From Myxococcales bacterium (GTDB lineage: Bacteria > Myxococcota_A > UBA9160 > SZUA-336), in NCBI GenBank assembly GCA_013215565.1, contig JABSQV010000014.1:1-32589 (forward strand): a stretch of 32,589 nt of DNA. Direction: 5' to 3'. The position numbers and the translations under genes are program-made. The notes under the pieces were generated by a model. That model saw only the letters and a program-made list of their open reading frames with translations. It was not told the DNA's origin and did not search any database. This document shows positions 24,205 through 31,890 of this stretch, piece after piece (position 1 is the stretch's first letter; the number at the start of each line of letters is the position of its first letter).

Positions 24205-25285
24205 TTCCTGGCGAGCGCTCGGTCACATGGGTGCCCATGCAGCCCGTGATCATGGGCAGATCCAGGAAGGTCTTGATGCCGGGCGTTGGGGCCTCACAGA
24301 CCAGCGGGACCGCGTTCACCAGGTGGAAGGCGGTGGTGCTTAGGCCCTGCGCCACGCGCTCATCCTGGTTCAGATGGGACGGGAAGTCGATGTCGACGTT
24401 CAGGTTTACGTCGCCCTCGATCTTGATCCGCCAGCCCGACTGGCGCGGGATCTCCATCTTGGATTGGAGCCGCGTCTGCTCGATGTCATCGCAGTACCAG
24501 ATCTGCTCCTGGATGATCTCGGTCCCGTCGGCGGTGATGCCGATGTGCTGGTAGTGATTCAGGGCGATCGTGCCTTCCTCGATGATTCCCACGGCGGTCT
24601 CGATTGGCTGATTGGCGAGGATGAAGTCGTGCTTCGCCTCGTAGGAAACGACTTTGCTGCCGAGACCCTCCGCGATCATGTCGATCGGCTCGTTCCAGCT
24701 CTTGGCCAGCATCTCCTTGAGCTTGTTCTTGGCCGCCTGCGCGGGGGTCTTTCCGAGGTTCATCAGTTCGCGCATCACCCCCTCGGAACTGTAGGTGCGG
24801 CAGTCCCCGCACTCGGTCATCGTGATCCGGTCGATGCGGTTGCACCAACCGGTGAAGGTCAAGGGGAATCGCTCGGCGATGCCTCCAGGGTTGCAGCCCG
24901 AGGCATGGAAATTGACCTTGCCGTTCTTGCAGGATCTGGTGAGCGCCGCGGCCGCTTCCGGGTTCTGGATGAACGGGAAGTAATAGGGGCACGGGGTGAT
25001 CACGTGCTTGCCGGACTCCAACAGACGGCAGATCTCGTCGGTATGCCACGGCAACGGACAGTAGAGCACGCAATCCGCGTCGAGGGCTAGAATTTCATCG
25101 ATATCGCGGGTGGCGATCACACCCGTTTCGTCGCCCCCCATGAGTTCGCCTGCATCCAGCCCTTGCTTCTTGTCGCTGTACACCTTGACGCCCACCAACT
25201 CGAGCTTCGGATGCCGCACCACGCCCTTCAGGCAGGAAGTGCCCACTACGCCGGTTGCCCACTGGATCACCTTATATGTTTCCAC
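24146..25285 (-). CDS. DapB-like NAD(P)-dependent oxidoreductase with DAP_DH_C-type domain
   Basis: A 379-residue protein. GTG 25285 is chosen because GAGGAG lies eight bases upstream and the paralogue at 25916 begins the same way (KVIQW-TG). A Rossmann domain opens it with IQWATGVVG (7-15) and LDADCVLYCPLP; the rest resembles the C-terminal domain of 2,4-diaminopentanoate dehydrogenase. These proteins are often annotated dihydrodipicolinate reductase, but a role in lysine synthesis is unlikely. They may reduce or aminate a carbonyl. The last 20 or so residues are antisense to the P450 3' end and run past the point where the paralogue stops. It is the last gene of the luxE-luxC-DapB-Ddn-DapB run. 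Confidence 0.85.
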   Translation of the reverse strand: METYKVIQWATGVVGTSCLKGVVRHPKLELVGVKVYSDKKQGLDAGELMGGDETGVIATRDIDEILALDADCVLYCPLPWHTDEICRLLESGKHVITPCPYYFPFIQNPEAAAALTRSCKNGKVNFHASGCNPGGIAERFPLTFTGWCNRIDRITMTECGDCRTYSSEGVMRELMNLGKTPAQAAKNKLKEMLAKSWNEPIDMIAEGLGSKVVSYEAKHDFILANQPIETAVGIIEEGTIALNHYQHIGITADGTEIIQEQIWYCDDIEQTRLQSKMEIPRQSGWRIKIEGDVNLNVDIDFPSHLNQDERVAQGLSTTAFHLVNAVPLVCEAPTPGIKTFLDLPMITGCMGTHVTERSPGTTRTDASPDRSGPAFPSPH

Positions 25286-25328
25286 CGTCGAAGCTCCTCG
25301 TAGCACAGGCTCTGGGTTGAAGCGCCCG

Positions 25329-25841
25329 TCAGGCCGATCGGGATTGGGATGCCAGTCGGCTCAGGCGGAACACACGAATATTTCGGCTGGTTCTCTTCTC
25401 GTAAGCGTTTATCTGCGGGATCGCCTGTAGGACGTCGTCCCAGATCTCGTCCTTTTCTCGATCGGACAACACCCGCGCCCGGGCAGGGAAACGTTCTCCG
25501 CGTACTTGAACCTCGACCGCGGGATTGGCCTCGAGGTTGTAGCGCCAGCCCGGGTGTCTCTGTTGCCCCATGGCACTGGCCACGATCAGGTAGTCCCCTT
25601 CGTGCTCCAGGCAGGCCACGTGGACCGAGCGCGGTCGGCCCGAGTTTCGGCCGGTTGCCGTCAGCGTGAGCATGGGCATGCCCGGCGGCCCCATCGACGT
25701 GAAGCGGCCGTTGGTCGCCTTGAAAACCCACGGGTCGAGTGGCGAGGCGACGTGCCGGATTATCCAGGCGAAAATCCGGGTGGTGGTCAGCCAGACGAAA
25801 ATTCTGGTGTTGACGAGCCAAACCGTGAAGTTGGAAGGCAT
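25329..25841 (-). CDS. Deazaflavin (F420)-dependent nitroreductase-family protein (Ddn-like)
   Basis: A 170-residue split-barrel protein from ATG 25841. After an amphipathic N-terminal region (TRIFVWLTTTRIFAWIIRH) that may touch the membrane, the family core follows: MLTLTATGRNSGRPRSVHV (F420-phosphate binding in Ddn), VACLEHEGDYLIVASAMGQ and HPGWRYNLEANPAVEVQV, which is diagnostic of the TIGR00026/Ddn family. Ddn relatives reduce quinones, nitro compounds and enones with F420H2. It sits between two DapB-like genes with gaps of 43 and 74 bases, so it is likely co-transcribed with them and luxE/luxC. It implies that the host makes F420. Confidence 0.88.
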   Translation of the reverse strand: MPSNFTVWLVNTRIFVWLTTTRIFAWIIRHVASPLDPWVFKATNGRFTSMGPPGMPMLTLTATGRNSGRPRSVHVACLEHEGDYLIVASAMGQQRHPGWRYNLEANPAVEVQVRGERFPARARVLSDREKDEIWDDVLQAIPQINAYEKRTSRNIRVFRLSRLASQSRSA

Positions 25842-25915
25842 GGAACGTTTGCTGGCCTCCAGGGAATCCGCAGTATAGGTCTGGACGGGTGGCTGCGTGG
25901 CGCCTTCGGCTCCTG

Positions 25916-26944
25916 TCAGCTCCGGAGCTTCAGCATTCGTCCGAGTGGAAGATCCAGAGGAGATACGAGCCCGGGCTTCGCAGCGCAGACGAAGGGGATC
26001 GAATTGATGGCCTTGGTTCCCGTCGACCAGGTTCCGATCACGTCCTCGTCCATGTAGACCTCGTGCGTGATGCGGCTGCCGGGCGTGCCTCTCACGTCGA
26101 TCTCGATCCATCCCTGCGAAGGACCGTCCGCCAGCCAGGACTCGCGCACGTACTCGGGCCCAAGCAAGAAGCGCAGTTCGATCGTGGCTACGGCCCGGCC
26201 GCCGTGGGTGGTCGAAGCCTTCACCAGCAGTCCGGCCATCGTGCCTTTCCGGACCACAATCTTGTCCTGGTAATCCCGCGTGGCGGGTTCGAATCCGTAC
26301 TCGAACGCATTCCCGTCGTGGGGTAGGTCGAGGCTCTCACAGAGCAGGTCCGTAATCTGGTGCAGGGTATTGGCGAAGATCGCGTGTGCGCCGCTAGATC
26401 CGGTCGCGAGTTCCTCCTCGCTCTTTCCGAATCCGAACAGCTCCAGAAAGACCTCGCTGAGACTCGCCTGTGGCTCGCAGGTCTTGATGTAGATCGAGTC
26501 GATGTCGGTACAGACCGACGAAGCCAGCAGTGCCAGTTCGTAACTCAACCCCGGGTTGAGCCCGGTGCCGAAGAGCGAGGACTGCCCCTTCTCGCACGCG
26601 GTCAGGATCTCGGGAAACGCGGAGCGCTTCTTCGGGTTCCAGCCCGCCATGATGCTGATCACGTTCTTTCCGCTCGCGAGAATCGGAATGACCTCGTCGT
26701 AGCGCTCCATCGGCGGGTTGTAGAGCACGCAGTCCGCCTCGATCGACAGGATCTCGTCCATGTCGTCGGTTGCGCGTATCCCGAGTGGCTGAATCCCCGC
26801 GATCTTACCCGCGTCGAGTCCGACCTTCTGCTTGTGGAATACGAAGGCGCCCACGAGTTCCATCGACGGGGCGGCTGCGAGGACACGAATCTGGTGCTGA
26901 GCAATGTCCCCTGTGTACCACTGGATGATCCGGAGCTTCTTCAT
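25916..26944 (-). CDS. DapB-like NAD(P)-dependent oxidoreductase (second paralogue)
   Basis: A 342-residue protein with AGAGGG upstream of ATG 26944. The Rossmann start IIQWYTGDIAQHQIRVLA parallels the paralogue at 24146-25285 (VIQWATGVVG), and IEADCVLYNPPM matches LDADCVLYCPLP, so the two come from an old duplication but have diverged widely. AGWNPKKRSAFPE and FGTGLNPGLSYELA cover the active-site loop; the second copy ends LDLPLGRMLKLRS, as expected for the C-terminal domain. The cofactor is probably NADPH or NADH. Its place directly after luxC suggests that it acts on the aldehyde or a later product, for instance as a reductase or amine dehydrogenase. Confidence 0.83.
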   Translation of the reverse strand: MKKLRIIQWYTGDIAQHQIRVLAAAPSMELVGAFVFHKQKVGLDAGKIAGIQPLGIRATDDMDEILSIEADCVLYNPPMERYDEVIPILASGKNVISIMAGWNPKKRSAFPEILTACEKGQSSLFGTGLNPGLSYELALLASSVCTDIDSIYIKTCEPQASLSEVFLELFGFGKSEEELATGSSGAHAIFANTLHQITDLLCESLDLPHDGNAFEYGFEPATRDYQDKIVVRKGTMAGLLVKASTTHGGRAVATIELRFLLGPEYVRESWLADGPSQGWIEIDVRGTPGSRITHEVYMDEDVIGTWSTGTKAINSIPFVCAAKPGLVSPLDLPLGRMLKLRS

Positions 26945-27011
26945 AGAATCCCTCTATGGCGTTTTGTGTCTCCATCCGACCCAGTGGGTGAACATTGCTA
27001 AGACATGCATG

Positions 27012-28466
27012 CTACGCGCGTTCTCGCCAAAGCGGGAATACCTCATCAGGATCGCAGTGCTCGTCGACGACCCATTTGCACATGCGCCGAAGGGGCTCGA
27101 TTGCGTCCTGCGGCGCCGCCGTCGTCACGTGGCAGGCGTAGCCGAGCGACGTCAGGCGCTGCGCGCCGAATAGCGGCAGGTGGTTGCGAAGTTCCTGTTT
27201 GAGACTTTCGGGGTAGATGCCGACGGTTTGCGTGTAGGCGTTTATCGCGGCCGTGACCTGCTCGATTTTATCCACCGGCACCAGGTTGGCCACGCGGCAG
27301 GAGAGCAGCGGCGCGTAGTCGACGGCCTGGTCCATCTGCGAGACGATGATCGCGCCCTCGCCGTGCTCTCCCCCGACCACCCGAAACCAATCCGTCGTCA
27401 GCCTGGATCCCTCGATGTGATCGCGCAGTTCGCGGTCGAAGATCGGGGGGCGGGTCGAGATCGTCTCCGGAAGTGCCAGGAGTTTTTCGTAAATACGTTC
27501 GCCCAAGCGATTTGCCTTCTCGATCCCCTCCGGGTCGGTCCCCGACAGGACGTAGATCACACGTGCCGAGGCGCAGGCCTCCTGATTTGCGACGCCAATG
27601 TCACACGCCGCGCGGATCGCTACCTCGTCGAGGGTTGCCTCGCTGGAAAAGGCCTCCTCCCCGATGATCGTCGCGCTTCGTTTCGGATCCAGCGCGATCA
27701 GCTCCAGGCCCGGCTGGATGTAGCGTGTGATGTGCTTGACAGAGGCAAAGCCTCCCCAGGCGATGATCTTTTCAATCCGCTCCGGTCGACAGAGCGCCTC
27801 CTCTACGTCCGTATCCCCGCCCTTCCAATAGGCGACTGCCAGATGCTTTGTCAGCGGGTGGTTCGGAGCCACCTCGGCGAGCGTTCGTGCGATGGCTACG
27901 GCTGTCAGTGGGTCGTTGGAAGGCGCCTTGACGATGGCGTCGCTTCGCGTGAGCGCGTTGCGGATGATCGTGATCGCCGAGATCAGTCCACCGTTACCTG
28001 CGGGGATGTGGAGCGAACGCGAACCGAAGGCGCGAATTCTCAGTTCCCGGCCATCCTGCAGCCGTTTCGACACCCAGCCTTCGAGATAGTCGATCCCGAT
28101 CCGCTCCTCAGCGATTTCACGAAGCCCCACCGGATCGAAGGCATGCGGCAACATCAGGTAACTGTTCTTCAGGATCGAGGCCGGATAGTTCCCCGCCTGC
28201 AGAGCCGCGCTATAGGCTTCCTGAATGTACCGGTTGGTATCGAAGTCGAGCGCTCGGCCCAGTTCTCCGAGAACATCGAGGATCTCGTCGAATGTGATCT
28301 CATGAAGATCGGCGAGATCCATCGGCGTCGCGAGCGGAAGTCGCTCGACGTAGTCATGGGGATCGGGTGCCTCGAACGTGCTCTCGGGGCCGCGGCCTCC
28401 AAAAGGGACCCAATTCTCTTCTACGACTTCTCCCCGCAAAAAGAGGGGAATCCGGAACCCACTCAC
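27012..28466 (-). CDS. luxC-like: LuxC-like acyl-CoA/acyl-protein reductase
   Basis: A 484-residue member of the LuxC reductase family, the aldehyde-dehydrogenase-like enzyme that reduces acyl thioesters to aldehydes with NADPH. The catalytic cysteine is Cys298 in GVANQEACASARV; the cofactor domain shows HIPAGNGGLISAITIIRNAL and SDAIVKAPSNDPLTAVAIA; and the C-terminus has PLFGAQRLTSLGYA, as in LuxC. The start is GTG 28466, overlapping the luxE-like stop by four bases (GTGA); the frame upstream of it reads as non-coding. In luminous bacteria LuxC, LuxD and LuxE form the fatty-acid reductase for luciferase. No luxA, luxB or luxD lies nearby, so the aldehyde must have another use. The DapB-like and F420 genes follow at 67 bases. 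Confidence 0.92.
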   Translation of the reverse strand: MSGFRIPLFLRGEVVEENWVPFGGRGPESTFEAPDPHDYVERLPLATPMDLADLHEITFDEILDVLGELGRALDFDTNRYIQEAYSAALQAGNYPASILKNSYLMLPHAFDPVGLREIAEERIGIDYLEGWVSKRLQDGRELRIRAFGSRSLHIPAGNGGLISAITIIRNALTRSDAIVKAPSNDPLTAVAIARTLAEVAPNHPLTKHLAVAYWKGGDTDVEEALCRPERIEKIIAWGGFASVKHITRYIQPGLELIALDPKRSATIIGEEAFSSEATLDEVAIRAACDIGVANQEACASARVIYVLSGTDPEGIEKANRLGERIYEKLLALPETISTRPPIFDRELRDHIEGSRLTTDWFRVVGGEHGEGAIIVSQMDQAVDYAPLLSCRVANLVPVDKIEQVTAAINAYTQTVGIYPESLKQELRNHLPLFGAQRLTSLGYACHVTTAAPQDAIEPLRRMCKWVVDEHCDPDEVFPLWRERA

Positions 28467-29887
28467 CCCTCGAAGGCTTTCATGAAGTTCAGCGCCTCGT
28501 CGTGGACCTCGACCGTCGCGTTGCAGGTGATCCGATCGTCCTCGACGCCTTCCTTCTCGCTGTAGCGCATGATCTCGTGCTCGATCGCCACGCTCTGAAG
28601 TCCGCAAGGGCAGGGCGTGTCCCAGTCGATCGTGATCTCATCTCCCGAGATGATACCGCCCCAATGGCTGCGATTCAGGATGTCGTAGAAGGCGGCCCGC
28701 CCCGTCTGTCGTCCCTTGCGCGGCAGCGGCGCACTGGTTTCCGGGTCCAGCAGGAACGGTACGACGTAGGGCTGGACGTGGTACTTCTTTTCCCGGCAAC
28801 CCCAGTGAAAGGCCCCGATCTCGGACATGCCGTAGCCCTCCTGGATCTCCTCCACGCCGAGGAAATCGCGGATCACGTCCATGAAGTTCTCTGGTAAGAC
28901 GACTCCCTTCATCCCGCCGCCCGTCAGGATCGCCGAGTTCGGGGCAAAGACCTTGCGGAGTCCGCGCTCGAGGCCCGAGGCGGCAAGGTCGTAGAGCAAA
29001 CTGTAGGCGCTCGTCATGAAGATCCGCTTGCCGGCGAGTTCCTGGCTCATGCGCTCGAAGAACGCGGCCATCTCTCTGGGCCGTCTTGTTTCCATCTCGA
29101 TCAGTTCGTCCTTGCGGGCCAGCAGTTTCGGGTCGATCTCCAGGCGGTCGAGTTCGCCCCGGGAGGCTGCTGCCCGCATCTTGCTCGCCAGAAACATCAG
29201 GTCGGTACTGATGCTCCCCGAGTAGAGCGCGTGAAAGCGGCTCTCGTCGCCCCCGGTGAACTCGCGCTTGAGCATCGCCGCGAGCCGGAGGTGACCGAGC
29301 TTTCCGGCTGCGAAATTGGGCCAGATGACGTCGACCTCCGGGTAGAGTTCCTCGTGAGTCGGTTCGCGGCCAAAGCTCTGGAAGATGAAGTTCCGCCAGA
29401 CCCTCATCGTGTAGCTCGCGCCTTGCCGGTCCTTCGGGATGATCGAGATCGTCCCGGTGGTTCCGGACGAGGTGATGACCTCGAGCGGCGTCTGCTCGTC
29501 GAGGCGGTCGATCCAAGCATCGATCCCTTCACAGCCTTCGGTATCGACCCCGGAGAGATCGTACGGGGTGTGCTTGTCGAGCCACATCGTCATCAGGTCA
29601 AACCGACCCTGGTCGATCAGTGCAGCCGGGTACGATTTGAAGGCGGTGTGCGCGAAGAAGAGTGGCACGACGTCGTCGAATTCCGACACCTCTGTGATGC
29701 CAATTCGCGCAGCGAGATTGCGCACCATTTCGATGCCGTCGATGTGTTCGGCGACACGAATCCGGAGGGCCTGCCGCTGCAGTTCCTCTAACTCGGGGCG
29801 CGAGATCATGTGCATCCGCGTGATCGACTGGTCGAAGTAGGCCAGCGGATCGCTCATGAACATGTCGAGATTCTGGACAGCGGCCAT
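28463..29887 (-). CDS. luxE-like: LuxE-like acyl-protein synthetase (AMP-forming)
   Basis: A 474-residue adenylating enzyme starting at ATG 29887, with AGGAGGG five to six bases upstream. The AMP-binding loop is TSSGTTGT (139-146), then LTGGGMKG (321-328) and EGYGMSE (350-356). It ends with CPCG at 426-429, as in PaaK-type ligases, and Cys455 in RITCNATVEVHDEAL, 20 residues from the C-terminus. In Vibrio LuxE a cysteine near the C-terminus carries the acyl group to LuxC. It is about 100 residues longer than luminous-bacterial LuxE. It is the first gene of the operon and would activate a carboxylic acid. The chain specificity is not visible. Confidence 0.9.
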   Translation of the reverse strand: MAAVQNLDMFMSDPLAYFDQSITRMHMISRPELEELQRQALRIRVAEHIDGIEMVRNLAARIGITEVSEFDDVVPLFFAHTAFKSYPAALIDQGRFDLMTMWLDKHTPYDLSGVDTEGCEGIDAWIDRLDEQTPLEVITSSGTTGTISIIPKDRQGASYTMRVWRNFIFQSFGREPTHEELYPEVDVIWPNFAAGKLGHLRLAAMLKREFTGGDESRFHALYSGSISTDLMFLASKMRAAASRGELDRLEIDPKLLARKDELIEMETRRPREMAAFFERMSQELAGKRIFMTSAYSLLYDLAASGLERGLRKVFAPNSAILTGGGMKGVVLPENFMDVIRDFLGVEEIQEGYGMSEIGAFHWGCREKKYHVQPYVVPFLLDPETSAPLPRKGRQTGRAAFYDILNRSHWGGIISGDEITIDWDTPCPCGLQSVAIEHEIMRYSEKEGVEDDRITCNATVEVHDEALNFMKAFEG

Positions 29888-30056
29888 TGTTTCCCTCCTG
29901 CGAGTCCACTTCCGACCGGTTTTGAGCGGGTGCCTCGGAGCGGATGGAGCGCGCGCAGACGCTCCCCTCGGCACCGGATCAGCTTCGGCGGGACGCCAAG
30001 AATACGACGAATTGTAGAACTTGTGAGCCGCTGCCTTACTGCGGTCCGGCGAATCG
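29888..30056. promoter_or_regulatory. Probable leader/promoter region of the luxE-like operon
   Basis: This 169-base gap comes before the first gene of the operon on the minus strand. An A/T-rich patch lies around 29998-30020 (reverse complement contains TTCTACAATTCGTCGTATTC, including a TACAAT hexamer). No TTGACA-like partner lies 16-18 bases upstream, so this is a site of interest rather than a mapped promoter. Confidence 0.35.
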
Positions 30057-30998
30057 CTACAGAGCCCGGTCGAAGAAGCTGGCCACCCGCCGGAGCGACT
30101 CTTCCGGCTCCCTCGCGATCGGCAGTTCGTGCTTCAGACCCTCGATGACCCACAAGCTCTTCGTAGACGGGACCCGATCGAAGAGCTGCTGCACCGTGTC
30201 GAGCTGGATCACCGGGTCCTCTGTTCCGTGAATGAACAGGATGGGCTGCTGCAGTTGCCGAGCCGCCTCCAGTTGCGGGTACCTGAGCGCCAGGGCGTCC
30301 CAGAGCGGCACCCCCATGCGCCATAGCAACATCTGTGCGGCCATGATTCTGAACGGACCCGGCAGCCACGGCACCGCCAGCGAGAACAGGTGGGCCAGGT
30401 CGTAACCCACGCTTGATACGACCACAGCGTGGATCTCCGGACTGGAGGCCGATGCGAGGAATACCGCAGAGGCTCCCTGCGAGACCCCGATCGCCCCAAC
30501 CCGTTCGGCCGAACGGGAGTGTCTCAGCCAGGATGCGGCGGCCCGCACGTCCCGGGATTCGCGCAGCCCGAGGGTGAGGCCGAAGCCGTCGTCTTCACTC
30601 CGGCCGTGGCCGCGCTCGTCGATCAGCAGCACGTTCATGCCCGCCTGGTGCCAGCTCCCGAGGAAGGGCATGAAGCTGCGGCGATCGTCGCGACCCCCGT
30701 GAACCGCGATGATCGACCGGACCGAGGGCGAGGCTGCGGGCACGTACCACGCGCGAATCGTCAGGCCGTCTTCGGTCTCGAAGGATACTTCTTCATAGCT
30801 CAGACCCATGTCGGCCTGAGGATCGGTGAAGCCTCTTCCGAACAGGGGAGATGTCCCGGCTCGCACTTCAGCGTCTGCTGGAGGATGCATTACAACGCCG
30901 GCCATCCAGTAGCAAGCTGCGAGCAGAAGCGCGAACAGGACGGCAGCAGTGACAGCCAGTCCCCGGATGATCAAGGAGGCCCGCCGCTTCGACCGCAT
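30057..30998 (-). CDS. Membrane-anchored alpha/beta hydrolase
   Basis: A 313-residue protein with an uncleaved N-terminal anchor (basic MRSKRRASLIIR, then a hydrophobic stretch about 13-36), so the catalytic domain probably faces the periplasm. The hydrolase core has IIAVHGGRDDRRSF, the nucleophile elbow GVSQGAS with Ser173, the acid Asp261 in HGTEDPVI and the base His290 in GLKHELPI. IDERGHGRSEDDG after strand 4 fits the BAAT/dienelactone/lysophospholipase-like branch. It may be an esterase or thioesterase. It is on the same strand as the luxE-like gene, 169 bases upstream, and shares a short gap with the methyltransferase. Confidence 0.88.
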   Translation of the reverse strand: MRSKRRASLIIRGLAVTAAVLFALLLAACYWMAGVVMHPPADAEVRAGTSPLFGRGFTDPQADMGLSYEEVSFETEDGLTIRAWYVPAASPSVRSIIAVHGGRDDRRSFMPFLGSWHQAGMNVLLIDERGHGRSEDDGFGLTLGLRESRDVRAAASWLRHSRSAERVGAIGVSQGASAVFLASASSPEIHAVVVSSVGYDLAHLFSLAVPWLPGPFRIMAAQMLLWRMGVPLWDALALRYPQLEAARQLQQPILFIHGTEDPVIQLDTVQQLFDRVPSTKSLWVIEGLKHELPIAREPEESLRRVASFFDRAL

Positions 30999-31022
30999 GC
31001 CGCCCGGTTTGGTCTCATCCCG

Positions 31023-31787
31023 CTAGTACGGCTTCTGCATGACGTAGAACACGTAGCCGAAGGAGCCGCCGCAGTCCCGGACGATGTCTACCTCGTTCTG
31101 GTGGTCATCGAGGGCCGCGACCCATGCGTCGTCGTCTCGTTGCAGTCGGAGCGCCCGAAGGCGCTCCTCGAACGGCGTGTAGTAGTCGTCCCACCACTCC
31201 TGTTCAGGCAGGACGAAGCTCCCGAGCAGGGAGTAACCGGCCTCGGCGACCGCACGCTCGTTGGCCGCGAGGTTCTGCATCCCGGGGTAACTCGCGTCCC
31301 AGAACTGCCGGATCGGCTCAGGCGGCGTATCGGTGAGCCAGGTGACCTCGCTGACGGCGAGCGCGCACCCGGGGCGAAGCAGTCGCCGCCAGCTGCGCAG
31401 CCCGCGGCCGAAGCCGATGTTGTAGATGGCGCCCTCGGACCAGACGAGGTCGAAGCTCTCGTCTTTGTAGGGCAGGTCTGACATCGAGCCGCGGACGGTC
31501 TCGATGCGGTCGTCGAGTCTCGCGGCCCTCGCGCGCTCGTCGAGTTGGGACAGGAAGGGCGGCAGCAGGTCCACGGCCGTCACCTGGCCGCCGGTCTCCC
31601 GGGCCAGTACCAGGGTCTGCCGGCCGGGACCGCAACCGAGGTCGAGGATTTTGGGGGCCGGGGGGAGTTTGGGAACCAGCGCCAGAGCCCGACGTGTGGA
31701 GGCGTCGCTTCCCGGTCCCTGCTTGGGCAGGCCCTGGTGGAGCTTCCAGAAGACCTCCATCGCGACCTGTTCGGGCTCGCCCGGCAT
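31023..31787 (-). CDS. Class I SAM-dependent methyltransferase (Methyltransf_11/25 type)
   Basis: A 254-residue cytosolic methyltransferase. Motif I is ILDLGCGPG (47-55), the acidic residue of motif II is in VTAVDLLPP, motif III-like GSMSDLPYKDESFDLVWSEG gives the adenine pocket and motif IV, and LLRPGCALAVSEVTWL follows. This is the ubiquinone/sterol/small-molecule methyltransferase type. The acceptor is unknown. Sitting between a hydrolase and a BASS transporter, it could methylate the same class of molecule, but no substrate can be named. Confidence 0.9.
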   Translation of the reverse strand: MPGEPEQVAMEVFWKLHQGLPKQGPGSDASTRRALALVPKLPPAPKILDLGCGPGRQTLVLARETGGQVTAVDLLPPFLSQLDERARAARLDDRIETVRGSMSDLPYKDESFDLVWSEGAIYNIGFGRGLRSWRRLLRPGCALAVSEVTWLTDTPPEPIRQFWDASYPGMQNLAANERAVAEAGYSLLGSFVLPEQEWWDDYYTPFEERLRALRLQRDDDAWVAALDDHQNEVDIVRDCGGSFGYVFYVMQKPY

Positions 31788-31890
31788 CGCACGGCAGAAT
31801 ACCTCACGATCCCGCGCGCCGGTTGCAAGACCCGAAGTGAACCCGCGCGTTCTCGAAAACCGGCTTCGAGATCCGGCGGGCGACGCCCGC

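Noticed and set aside
25425-25444. CCTGTAGGACGTCGTCCCAG resembles half of a LuxR lux box.
   Set aside because: It lies in the coding part of the Ddn-like gene, only one half matches, and no luxI/luxR is present. A LuxC/LuxE pair alone does not imply quorum sensing.
27180-28565. A 461-codon plus-strand frame opposite the luxC-like gene.
   Set aside because: It is antisense to the LuxC active-site region with shadow-like composition.
29998-30020. TACAAT hexamer upstream of the luxE-like gene as a -10 box.
   Set aside because: No -35 match at 16-18 bases. Kept only as a probable regulatory region, not as a mapped promoter.
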